Below are positions 41,959 to 49,829 of a stretch of DNA of 55,820 nt, in pieces. Every line of letters begins with the position of its first letter. Within the stretch, counting starts at the first letter, position 1. The notes below the pieces were generated by a model. It saw only the letters and a list, made by a program, of their open reading frames with translations, ran no database searches and was not told the DNA's origin. The translations under genes were made by a program, and so were the position numbers. The DNA comes from Oscillospiraceae bacterium (lineage in GTDB: Bacteria; Bacillota; Clostridia; Oscillospirales; Ruminococcaceae): the NCBI GenBank assembly GCA_017408395.1, contig JAFQUQ010000056.1:1-55820 (forward strand), written 5' to 3'.

Positions 41959-43401
41959 TCAGCTTATTGCCGCTAACTGACCGTTTATCTCTTCAATCTG
42001 AAGCTCTACGGTATCATAGATGGATTCCTTTACGGTATACCAGTCGGTACCCTGAATAGGTTGATTTATGCTGTCGCTGATAAGTGAGGAAAGGTCGCTT
42101 GAAAGTCCGCCGTAAACATCACGGACAGGGTTTTCCTGTGTAAGTCTTTCAACCTCTGCTCTCATTTCAATCATTTCATCTGTCCAGCCGTAGTCTGCCT
42201 TGTGCTTTTCGTTGTCAATTTCCTGTGCGTCAGGGTCGGAGTGCGCCGCAATAACACATTCCATAAGCTTAATTACACCCTCCGGATTCTGTGCACCAAC
42301 ACAGAGATTGTAGCAATCAAGCTCAGCGTTGTAATAATACTTGTCAGCCTCTGCGTCCTTAGGAACAGGCACAAAGAACACATCCTCAATTTCACCGAAG
42401 GTCTTTGTCCAGATGTCAGGTGCAGACTCGATTTCATAAAGACCGCCTATGTAGAAAAGTTCCTTGCCTTCGCCGATATACTGAATCTGAGGATTCCAGC
42501 TGAAAAGCGATTTATCGAGAATAAGACCGTTTCTGTTCAAATCGTACTGGAATTCCATTGCTCTCTCAAAATTCGGGTCGGAAAGATTGTTTACAAGCTT
42601 TCCGTCTTTAAGTGAAACAGACGGTACGCCGAATGCAAGCATAAGCGGTGTGCAGTTGAACCAGCCGTCAAGACCGTACTGATCAGCTTCAACGTCAACA
42701 AATTCAAGAAGCATTTCCTTGAATTTATCCATCGTCCACTCACCGTTTGCATATAAATCGGCAGGGTCGTCAAAGCCGAATGCTTCAATTGTGCTTCTGT
42801 TATAGTAAACAACGTAGCCTGCCGACGCTTCACATACCATAAGATAGTGACCGTCCCCTACTGCAAACTGGTCGTTAATGTCCTTTACGCTGCTCCAGAG
42901 AGGATTGCTCCAATCAATGTAGCCGTCAACATTCTGAGTCATACCGCTGATAACGCATTTCGGAATAGCCTCGGGTGCAGGGAAGAAATCTATGCCCTCA
43001 CCGCCCAGAATGCTTGTTGAAAGTTCATCAAACTGTGTTGCCCAGGTTGTAGGATAATACTCAATTTCGCCGCCGTATTTCTTTTCAAAAAGCTCAACGG
43101 AAACAGGCTTGGTGTTGCCCTGACCTGTCGGGTGCCACGGGTCATAGAAGGACATCCACTTGATTTTTTTGTTTTCAAGCTCACCTGTCAGGCTGTCTGC
43201 AAGAGTTGCAACCTTTTCCTCCTGTTCGGGAGCAAGGGTTTCCGTATTGATTGCAACCGTCATCTGAGTTGTGGTGGTAACTTCGCTTTCTTCAAGGAGA
43301 TAGCCGTGGCCTCCGTTGTCCTCCTCAGCACCGCAGGCTGCAAGGCTTGCTGTCATACAAACAGCTGTAAGTGCCGCAAGAGCTTTTTTATAGTTTATCA
43401 T
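41959..43401 (-). CDS. Sugar ABC transporter substrate-binding lipoprotein
   Basis: 480 residues. Signal peptide MINYKKALAALTAVCMTASL and lipobox LAAC with Cys23. The mature part has a linker rich in Thr/Glu and a family-1-type solute-binding fold (DPWHPTGQGNTKPVSVELF, YPTTWATQFDEL, YADEF-like hinge regions, conserved Trp/Tyr). Carbohydrate ligand expected. No permease or ATPase gene is near, so it must dock with a transporter encoded elsewhere or act as a surface glycan-binding protein. It follows the GH5 gene by 22 bp and shares its promoter. Confidence 0.85.
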   Translation of the reverse strand: MINYKKALAALTAVCMTASLAACGAEEDNGGHGYLLEESEVTTTTQMTVAINTETLAPEQEEKVATLADSLTGELENKKIKWMSFYDPWHPTGQGNTKPVSVELFEKKYGGEIEYYPTTWATQFDELSTSILGGEGIDFFPAPEAIPKCVISGMTQNVDGYIDWSNPLWSSVKDINDQFAVGDGHYLMVCEASAGYVVYYNRSTIEAFGFDDPADLYANGEWTMDKFKEMLLEFVDVEADQYGLDGWFNCTPLMLAFGVPSVSLKDGKLVNNLSDPNFERAMEFQYDLNRNGLILDKSLFSWNPQIQYIGEGKELFYIGGLYEIESAPDIWTKTFGEIEDVFFVPVPKDAEADKYYYNAELDCYNLCVGAQNPEGVIKLMECVIAAHSDPDAQEIDNEKHKADYGWTDEMIEMRAEVERLTQENPVRDVYGGLSSDLSSLISDSINQPIQGTDWYTVKESIYDTVELQIEEINGQLAAIS

Positions 43402-43423
43402 TCAAATCATACTCCTCTCAATA

Positions 43424-44569
43424 TTATTTGTTTTTAACGCTCATTAAACCGTCGAGAAGCTCGGCGTCAATAAATTTATAGTTGTATCTGTCGTAAAAGA
43501 CATTTGTGATGTCCCATAAAACAGGACACAGCCCTCTCGAATAAGCCGCCTCGCATACCGATGTAAGATAAAGCCTTACCATTTCATCAGTCTTGTTCTT
43601 TGTGGAAACTCCGAACTCACCGATGATTACGGGCACACCATTGTCAATAAAACGGGTCTTTACCATATCCATATACTTTTCAAGCTCTGCGTAGTCTGCC
43701 TCAGAGCCCCATTCTGTCCTTGCCTTGCCCCAGCTTGCGTCCCTTTCAAGAATTGCAAAGGTCGAAGGCGTGTAATAATGAACGGAAACCGCACATCTTC
43801 CCGCAGGGTCGTCAGGCATTCTGTAAAGCTCATCGCAGGTAAGGTCAAAGTCCGTGTTGTAGCCTGCAATAAGGAGATGACGCTCCTTGTTGTTGCCGCC
43901 CGATGCTCTTACAATATCAACAAAATTCTGATTAATCTCATTAAGCAGACCGAAGGATTCCTCCTTGTCCCCCTCGTTGCTGTAACGGTTCCATATCGTT
44001 TCCCAGCCGCCCTCTTCATTAAGGGACTCAAACATAAGCTTGTCGCCGTAATTTTTAAACTCTTCCGTAAGCTGCTCCCAGATACGCTTGTATTTGTACA
44101 TACACTCGTCACGGTGCTCGGTATCCGCAAACTTCGAGAACCAACCGCCGTCCCAGTGAATGTTTAAAATAACGTACATTCCCGAATCAAGTGCCCAGTC
44201 AACAACAGTTCTTACTCTTGCAAGATAGTCGGGGTTGATGTCGTAATTGCCCGTCATCATATTTGACCACGCCACAGGCACACGCAGTACTCCAAAGCCG
44301 CAGTCTGCATAGCCCTGAATCATTTCCTGAGTAACCACCGGGCTTCCCCAGCCTGTTTCGTAAGCCTGCACAGAAGCAAGGGTCATACCGCTGCTTTCAA
44401 AGGTATTGCCGAGGTTGATACCTACTCCCATTTCCCTTACAAGCTCCATTGTTGTAATATCACGCATTTCCCCTTTTTCCTCTCCGCAGGCAGTAAGCAT
44501 ACCCAGACATATCGAAAAGGCGGTAATGACTGACAAAAGCTTAGTGATTTTTGTTGATTTGCAACGCAT
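43424..44569 (-). CDS. Glycoside hydrolase family 5 lipoprotein (endoglucanase/mannanase type)
   Basis: 381 residues. Signal peptide with lipobox LTAC (about residue 29), then a GH5 TIM barrel: GINLGNTFES, VLRVPVAWSNMM, NIHWDGGW, acid/base Glu in FESLNEEGGWE, HYYTPSTFAI and nucleophile Glu in VIIGEFGVS. Anchored outside the cell, where it would cleave beta-1,4-glucan, mannan or a related polymer; subfamily not resolved. There is no dockerin or carbohydrate-binding module. The ATG at 44569 follows AAGGAG; the frame is open 46 codons upstream but that part covers the promoter. Confidence 0.9.
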   Translation of the reverse strand: MRCKSTKITKLLSVITAFSICLGMLTACGEEKGEMRDITTMELVREMGVGINLGNTFESSGMTLASVQAYETGWGSPVVTQEMIQGYADCGFGVLRVPVAWSNMMTGNYDINPDYLARVRTVVDWALDSGMYVILNIHWDGGWFSKFADTEHRDECMYKYKRIWEQLTEEFKNYGDKLMFESLNEEGGWETIWNRYSNEGDKEESFGLLNEINQNFVDIVRASGGNNKERHLLIAGYNTDFDLTCDELYRMPDDPAGRCAVSVHYYTPSTFAILERDASWGKARTEWGSEADYAELEKYMDMVKTRFIDNGVPVIIGEFGVSTKNKTDEMVRLYLTSVCEAAYSRGLCPVLWDITNVFYDRYNYKFIDAELLDGLMSVKNK

Positions 44570-44602
44570 TCTTTCAACACTCCTTGTTGTTTTCTGTAAT
44601 AA

Positions 44603-44668
44603 ATTATAACTCCGCAAATCCTGCTTAACAATATCCTGTACTGTCAGAATTACTGACTTTTTGTGCAA
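44603..44668 (-). promoter_or_regulatory. GH5-operon promoter with upstream regulon motif
   Basis: On the minus strand: motif TTGCACAAAAAGTCA (44654-44668), 22 bp, -35 TTGTTA (44626-44631), 17 bp, -10 TATAAT (44603-44608). Both gaps match the GH43 promoter exactly. Confidence 0.75.
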
Positions 44669-44728
44669 ATAAAGGCAAAAAATATCCCGTAAAGCATAAT
44701 TCTGCACTTTACGGGAAGAAAATATATT

Positions 44729-46585
44729 TTAAGTTGCAATACCCTCAAACTGGCTTCGGTACAGCTTATAGTACGCACCCTTATGTGCGATAAGTTCTTC
44801 GTGGCTGCCCGACTCGATAACACTTCCGTTGTCAACGACAACTATTTTATCAGCGTCACGGATAGTAGAAAGACGGTGTGCGATAATAAGACTGGTACGG
44901 TTTTTCATAAGCGCAACCATAGCAGACTGAATGTGCATTTCCGTTCTTGTGTCAACGCTGGAAGTAGCCTCGTCAAGAATAAGGATTTTCGGGTCCTTGA
45001 GCACGGCTCTTGCAATGGAAAGCAGCTGACGCTGACCCTGCGAAAGATTACCGCCGCTTTCGGAAAGCTCCGTTTCGTAACTGTCAGGCAGACGGTCTAT
45101 AAACTTATCGGCATTGGCTGATTCCGCCGCAAAAAGCAGCTCATCATTCTCTGCGTCAAGTCTGCCGTAACGGATATTCTGTGCGATAGAGCCGTTAAAA
45201 AGCACCGTATCCTGCAGAACGATAGCGATTGAGTTACGCAGCTCGGACTTGCTTATTCTGCTTATGTCCTTGCCGTCAATCGTTATCCTGCCGCTGTCAA
45301 GGTCGTAAAATCTCGTCAGCAGATTTACAACAGTAGTCTTACCTGAGCCTGTGGCACCAACAATAGCGATTTTTTCGCCCTGTCTGACCTCTAAATTGAA
45401 ATTCTTAAGCACCTGCTTTTCAGGAACATATGAAAAGCACACGTTCTCAAATTTAATCTCGCCCTTTACGTCCTCAGCCTTAAACTCAATGTCACCGTCG
45501 TCGTTTTCAACCTCTGCATCCATAATTTCAAATACACGCTCTGCACCTGCAATAGCGGTCTGTATCTGTGCAAACTGGTTTGCAATTTCGTTTATTGGAC
45601 GTGAAAACTGCTTTGAGTAAAGTATAAACGCCTGAATAGTACCAATTGTGATCACACCCTCAAAGGCAAGCTTTCCGCCGAATACCGCCACAAGCAGGAA
45701 GCCGATATTTGAGATAACGTTCATTGACGGTCCCATTGCACCGCTGAAAATCTGTGCCTTTATACCTGCCTTTTTAAGCTCTGCGCTTATTCCGTCAAAG
45801 GTGTCGGCGGCGTCCTTCTGTTTATTGAAAGCAACAACGGTTTTATAGCCCGACACGGTTTCCTCGATGTGACCGTTAAGGCTTCCTAAAAGCTTCTGCT
45901 GGGCAATAAAGAATTTACGCATATTCTTACTCATAAAGCTGCTTACGCCTATGGTAAGGAAAATCGTTGACACGCTTATCAATGTAAGCAGCGGTGAGTA
46001 GCATAACATTATCACAAGTGAGCCTGCAACCGTCAGTACGCTTGAAATCAGGGAGCCTATTGACTGGGAAATGGTGTTCGATACATTTTCAACGTCGTTT
46101 GTCATTCGGCTCATAAGGTCGCCGTGCTGATGAGTGTCGGTATATTTAATCGGCAGACGCACAAGCTTTGCAAAAAGGTCCTTACGCATTTTCTGAACGG
46201 TGCTCTGTGAAAGCCTTGCGGAGAAAATTCCCTGTCCGTAGGTAAACACCGCCGAAAGCACATATGTCAGCAGCATAAGCGCAAGCATCGTTCCCATCTG
46301 CACAAAATCAACGGACAGCCTTTTTTCGCCGTCAATTGTAATTGCGTCTATCGCACTTCTCTGGAGGGATGGTGCCATTAATCCGAGAACTGTTATGACA
46401 ACCATTATAAAAATAAGTCCCACGAAAAGCTTACCGCTTGAACCGATATACTTCATCAGCCTTTTCAGTGCCGCACCTGCATTTTTAGGCTTCTCAACAT
46501 TCATTACAGGCCCAGGACCACGCCTGTTTCCCATTCTTACAACGGGGCCTAAATTTCCCTGCTGAGGTCTGTTTTCACCTGCCAT
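44729..46585 (-). CDS. ABC exporter half-transporter, catalytic-site subunit
   Basis: 618 residues: a Gly/Pro/Arg-rich N-terminal tail, six-helix type IV exporter domain, and a nucleotide-binding domain with canonical Walker A GATGSGKTTVV, signature LSQGQRQLLSIARA, Walker B LILDEATSSVD and switch His in IIAHRLST. Pairs with the degenerate partner encoded one base upstream. Exports drugs, peptides or lipids; substrate unknown. Last gene of the marR operon. Confidence 0.92.
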   Translation of the reverse strand: MAGENRPQQGNLGPVVRMGNRRGPGPVMNVEKPKNAGAALKRLMKYIGSSGKLFVGLIFIMVVITVLGLMAPSLQRSAIDAITIDGEKRLSVDFVQMGTMLALMLLTYVLSAVFTYGQGIFSARLSQSTVQKMRKDLFAKLVRLPIKYTDTHQHGDLMSRMTNDVENVSNTISQSIGSLISSVLTVAGSLVIMLCYSPLLTLISVSTIFLTIGVSSFMSKNMRKFFIAQQKLLGSLNGHIEETVSGYKTVVAFNKQKDAADTFDGISAELKKAGIKAQIFSGAMGPSMNVISNIGFLLVAVFGGKLAFEGVITIGTIQAFILYSKQFSRPINEIANQFAQIQTAIAGAERVFEIMDAEVENDDGDIEFKAEDVKGEIKFENVCFSYVPEKQVLKNFNLEVRQGEKIAIVGATGSGKTTVVNLLTRFYDLDSGRITIDGKDISRISKSELRNSIAIVLQDTVLFNGSIAQNIRYGRLDAENDELLFAAESANADKFIDRLPDSYETELSESGGNLSQGQRQLLSIARAVLKDPKILILDEATSSVDTRTEMHIQSAMVALMKNRTSLIIAHRLSTIRDADKIVVVDNGSVIESGSHEELIAHKGAYYKLYRSQFEGIAT

Positions 46586-46586
46586 A

Positions 46587-48353
46587 TCAGTTCACCCCGC
46601 TTTCGTCGGAAATACCTTCAACGGATTTCTGCTGTGAATTGTAAATATCTCTGTAAACATCGCTGTTTATCATAAGCTCATCGTGAGTGCCCACAGCCGA
46701 CAGCATACCGTGTTCAAGGACAGCTATCCTGTCACAGCTTTTTACGCTTGCAATACGCTGTGCGATTTTGATAACGGTAGTACCCTTAAGCTCCTGTTTA
46801 AGTGCCGCCTGCAAACGTGACTCCGTTCCAAGGTCAAGTGCGGAGGTGCTGTCGTCAAAAATAAGTATCTCAGGCTTTTTTAAAATGGCTCTTGCAATGG
46901 AAAGACGCTGTTTCTGTCCGCCCGACAGGCTTGCACCCTTTTCTGCAATCATACTTTTATAACCGTCGGGCATTGCTGAAATAAACTCGTCAGCATATGC
47001 AATGCAAGCGGCTCTTTTTACATCTTCATCGGAAGCGTCCTTACAGCCCCATCGGATATTTTCTTCAACAGTACCCGAAAAAAGCTCGCTCTTCTGAAGC
47101 ACCATACCGATTTTGTCACGCAGGTCCTCAAGTTTATAATCCTTTACGGGTATACCGTCAACAAGCACCTCACCCTCTGTTGCATCGTAAAATCGAGGAA
47201 TAAGGTTTACAAATGACGACTTGCCCGAGCCTGTTGCACCGAGAATTGCAAAGCTTTCCCCCGGTCTTATTTCCACGGAAATACCGTTTAAAACAGGCTC
47301 TCCCACGGAATCAGCATATCTGAAGCTTACGCCTCTGAATGAAACCGAGCCAGTTCTTATTTCAGCGGCAGATTTATTTTCTCCGTCGCTTATAACAGGC
47401 ACCGTGTCAAGCACTTCAACAATTCTGTCGGCGCTTGCCTTTGCTCTTGATACCGACTGGAACATATTGCTGCACATCATCATAGCCATAAGTATCTGCG
47501 TAACGTATGTGACCGCCGCCATAACCTCGCCTACGCCCATTCCCGTGCCTGCTACATTTGCCGCTTCAACCTGAAGACCGCCGATGTAAATTACGGCTAC
47601 AACGGAAATATTAAGCACTATTGAAAGCATCGGATTAAGCACCGCCATTATCCTCTGAACACGCAGATTTGTATTCATAAGGTCATCGTTTGCCTTGCCG
47701 AAACGCTCATTTTCATAGTCCTCACGTACATACGCCTTGACTACCCTTGCACCGCTGACGTTCTCCTGCACAACATTGTTTACGGCGTCAAGCTTAATCT
47801 GTACCTGACCGAAAATCGGCGACGCCTTTTTAAGCAGGACAATCATTATCACAAGCTCAACGGGCAGCGAGCACACAAGCACCAGTCCGAATGAAACGTC
47901 CAGGCTCAGCATCATAATTATACCGCCGCCGAACAGCATTATCGAGCGTATGAACAGCCTTAACAGCATATCGACAAACTGCTGTACAGCTGAAATATCG
48001 TTTGTAAGACGGGTCACAAGGGAGCCTGTTGTAAATTTATCCGTCTGCTCAAAGGAAAGCGCCGTGACTCTTCTGAAAACATCGTTTCTCAGGTCACAGC
48101 CGAAGCTCTGCGCAGCCATTCCGCTGAAAGCCGCCGAGCCTACTCCGCACAGACCGCCTATCACCACAAATACAAGCATTTTTATACCCGTACCGACGAT
48201 ATGGTCCATATTTCCCGCAAGCACGCCCTCGTCAACAATCGAGGACATAAGCTTCGGCTGGAAAAGGTCTACAAGCACCTCTCCTATCATCGAAAGGGGT
48301 GCAAGCAGTGCCATCCACCAGTAAGGTTTAAGATATGCCGCCAGTTTTCTCAT
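46587..48353 (-). CDS. ABC exporter half-transporter, degenerate-site subunit
   Basis: 588 residues with six-helix exporter domain and ATPase domain. Walker A GATGSGKSSFVN and signature LSGGQKQRLSIARA are normal, but the catalytic Glu after Walker B is Asp (IFDDSTSALD, D501) and the switch His is Gln (KIAQRIAS, Q532). This is the pattern of the degenerate half of heterodimeric exporters. I start at the ATG at 48353 after GGGAGG; a GTG four codons upstream is too close to that site. The marR stop lies inside this gene's beginning (26-bp overlap). Confidence 0.92.
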   Translation of the reverse strand: MRKLAAYLKPYWWMALLAPLSMIGEVLVDLFQPKLMSSIVDEGVLAGNMDHIVGTGIKMLVFVVIGGLCGVGSAAFSGMAAQSFGCDLRNDVFRRVTALSFEQTDKFTTGSLVTRLTNDISAVQQFVDMLLRLFIRSIMLFGGGIIMMLSLDVSFGLVLVCSLPVELVIMIVLLKKASPIFGQVQIKLDAVNNVVQENVSGARVVKAYVREDYENERFGKANDDLMNTNLRVQRIMAVLNPMLSIVLNISVVAVIYIGGLQVEAANVAGTGMGVGEVMAAVTYVTQILMAMMMCSNMFQSVSRAKASADRIVEVLDTVPVISDGENKSAAEIRTGSVSFRGVSFRYADSVGEPVLNGISVEIRPGESFAILGATGSGKSSFVNLIPRFYDATEGEVLVDGIPVKDYKLEDLRDKIGMVLQKSELFSGTVEENIRWGCKDASDEDVKRAACIAYADEFISAMPDGYKSMIAEKGASLSGGQKQRLSIARAILKKPEILIFDDSTSALDLGTESRLQAALKQELKGTTVIKIAQRIASVKSCDRIAVLEHGMLSAVGTHDELMINSDVYRDIYNSQQKSVEGISDESGVN

Positions 48354-48825
48354 CCTCTGCTGCACCTCCCTCGGTCATATTCTTCTTTATTTTTATAAGC
48401 AGACCTCTCAGCTGCTCAGTTTCTTCATCTGTAAAATCACTGAACATCTGCTGCTGTGTTTCAGCTATGGAACGACGGATAAAATCGTGGAAATCCAGAC
48501 CTTTTTCCGTTATACACACCATTGTTTCACGCATATCATCGGGATTCTGCTCACGCTTTATAAGTCCCTGCGCTTCCATTTTCTGAAGTGCCACACTTAC
48601 TGTCGGGGCTGTAAGGTGCGTAAGCTGTACAAGGGTGCGCTGGTTTATTCCCCTGTCCTTATTTTCGGCAAGACGAAAAAGAATATGTCTTGCGCCAAAG
48701 CCTTTTTTGCCGCCGAAATGCTCATATGACGGATAATTTACCGATTTACGGCGTATACTGTCATCAAAAAGCTTTGAGATCTCATTGATAAGCATATCGG
48801 CAGGCGGAAATCTGTTGTTGTTCAT
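48328..48825 (-). CDS. MarR-family transcriptional regulator
   Basis: 165 residues. Winged-helix core with NQRTLVQLTHLTAPTVSVAL, the DNA-recognition helix, and wing LIKREQNPDDMRETMVCITEKG. MarR proteins repress efflux operons and release DNA on ligand binding. GAAGGTGG precedes the start. First gene of the operon with two ABC half-transporters; a perfect palindrome overlaps its promoter. Confidence 0.93.
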   Translation of the reverse strand: MNNNRFPPADMLINEISKLFDDSIRRKSVNYPSYEHFGGKKGFGARHILFRLAENKDRGINQRTLVQLTHLTAPTVSVALQKMEAQGLIKREQNPDDMRETMVCITEKGLDFHDFIRRSIAETQQQMFSDFTDEETEQLRGLLIKIKKNMTEGGAAEDEKTGGIS

Positions 48826-48841
48826 AATCCACCTTCATTAT

Positions 48842-48889
48842 TAATTAGTTTTCTAACTAATTATACACGATTATCTACCCATTTGTCAA
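48842..48889 (-). promoter_or_regulatory. marR promoter with MarR-type operator
   Basis: TTGACA (48884-48889), 18 bp, TATAAT (48860-48865) on the minus strand. TAATTAGTT/AACTAATTA, a perfect 9-bp inverted repeat with a four-base centre (48842-48863), overlaps the -10 and is the expected autorepression site. Confidence 0.8.
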
Positions 48890-48987
48890 GAAATGTATAA
48901 AATTCTTGCAGAATAAACTTATTTTTCTCTCATAATTCCTGTTTTTTGTATATAAATCACATATTTTTTTGCTTAATAAATTTTCAA

Positions 48988-49016
48988 TTGAAAAAACAAA
49001 TTCAATATGATATAAT
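48988..49016 (+). promoter_or_regulatory. Promoter of the P-loop kinase gene
   Basis: TTGAAA, 17 bp, TATAAT. The rest of 48890-49070 is AT-rich and shows nothing further. Confidence 0.75.
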
Positions 49017-49070
49017 GTTTTTTAACTAATGACCGTTTGTATACGGTATAGAGGAAAGGATGACTGAAGG

Positions 49071-49652
49071 TTGAAGGAACTTATTCTTGTAACATCTCCG
49101 CCTGCATGCGGAAAAACCTTTATTTCAAAGGAACTTGCAAAGCACCTCAAGCACGTTGTTTACCTTGATAAGGACACTCTTATCGTGCTTTCCAAGCAGA
49201 TTTTTGTTGTTGCAAATCAGGAATACAACAGAAGCTCTGATTTTTTTGAAGAACATATCCGTAACTATGAATATTATGCAGTAGTTGACCTTGCTCTCGA
49301 AGCTCTCGACTATGAGGATATTGCTCTTATCAATGCTCCGTTCACTCGTGAGATCAGAGACAAGAAGTATATGGCTGATCTTAAGGCACGTCTTGCTGAA
49401 AAGGGCGCTGTTCTCCGTGTAATCTGGGTTGAAACAGATCCTGAGGTATGCCACCAGCGTATGATCGAAAGAGGAAGCGACCGTGATACATGGAAGCTTG
49501 AAAACTGGGACGAATACATCTCCAAGGTAAACTTCAACATTCCTGAAGAGCTTAACGATGATGAAGGTACCCTTATGATTTTCAAGAACTCTTCTCAGGA
49601 AGAATTCGACGAATCCATGGATAGAATCACTAAGGAACTCCTTGGCGAATAA
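49071..49652 (+). CDS. P-loop NTPase, zeta-toxin/kinase-like
   Basis: 193 residues. Walker A variant TSPPACGKTF near residue 9, YLDKDTL (a possible Walker B-type Asp), and RVIWVETDPEVCHQRMIERGS, the lid arginine region of small-molecule kinases. It resembles AAA_33-type kinases that phosphorylate small molecules; substrate unknown. Start codon is TTG with AGGAAAGGA about ten bases upstream. Own promoter and terminator. Confidence 0.78.
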   Translation: MKELILVTSPPACGKTFISKELAKHLKHVVYLDKDTLIVLSKQIFVVANQEYNRSSDFFEEHIRNYEYYAVVDLALEALDYEDIALINAPFTREIRDKKYMADLKARLAEKGAVLRVIWVETDPEVCHQRMIERGSDRDTWKLENWDEYISKVNFNIPEELNDDEGTLMIFKNSSQEEFDESMDRITKELLGE

Positions 49653-49663
49653 TTATGATAAAC

Positions 49664-49699
49664 AAAAACGTTACCGAGCTGCACGGTAACGTTTTTTTA
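49664..49699 (+). terminator. Terminator after the P-loop kinase gene
   Basis: AAAACGTTACCG/CGGTAACGTTTT stem followed by a T-run. Confidence 0.88.
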
Positions 49700-49829
49700 T
49701 TTTACGGAGTCTGCATTGTTAATAAATTATTAATGCATTTTGTCCTTTAATATGTTAAAATAAATTATGTATATCAATAAATTCAGACAGCTCTGTTATG
49801 AGCCGTGTACGGGAAGGTGCCGCTGACAA

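Noticed and set aside
44570..44707. Extended N-terminus of the GH5 protein
   Set aside because: It would cover the promoter and place the signal peptide internally; AAGGAG before the ATG at 44569 and the lipoprotein signal settle the start.
49060..49074. ATG with a four-codon frame just before the P-loop kinase as an upstream leader peptide
   Set aside because: The AGGAAAGG lies directly against the ATG, leaving no spacing; the same site serves the TTG start at 71 better.
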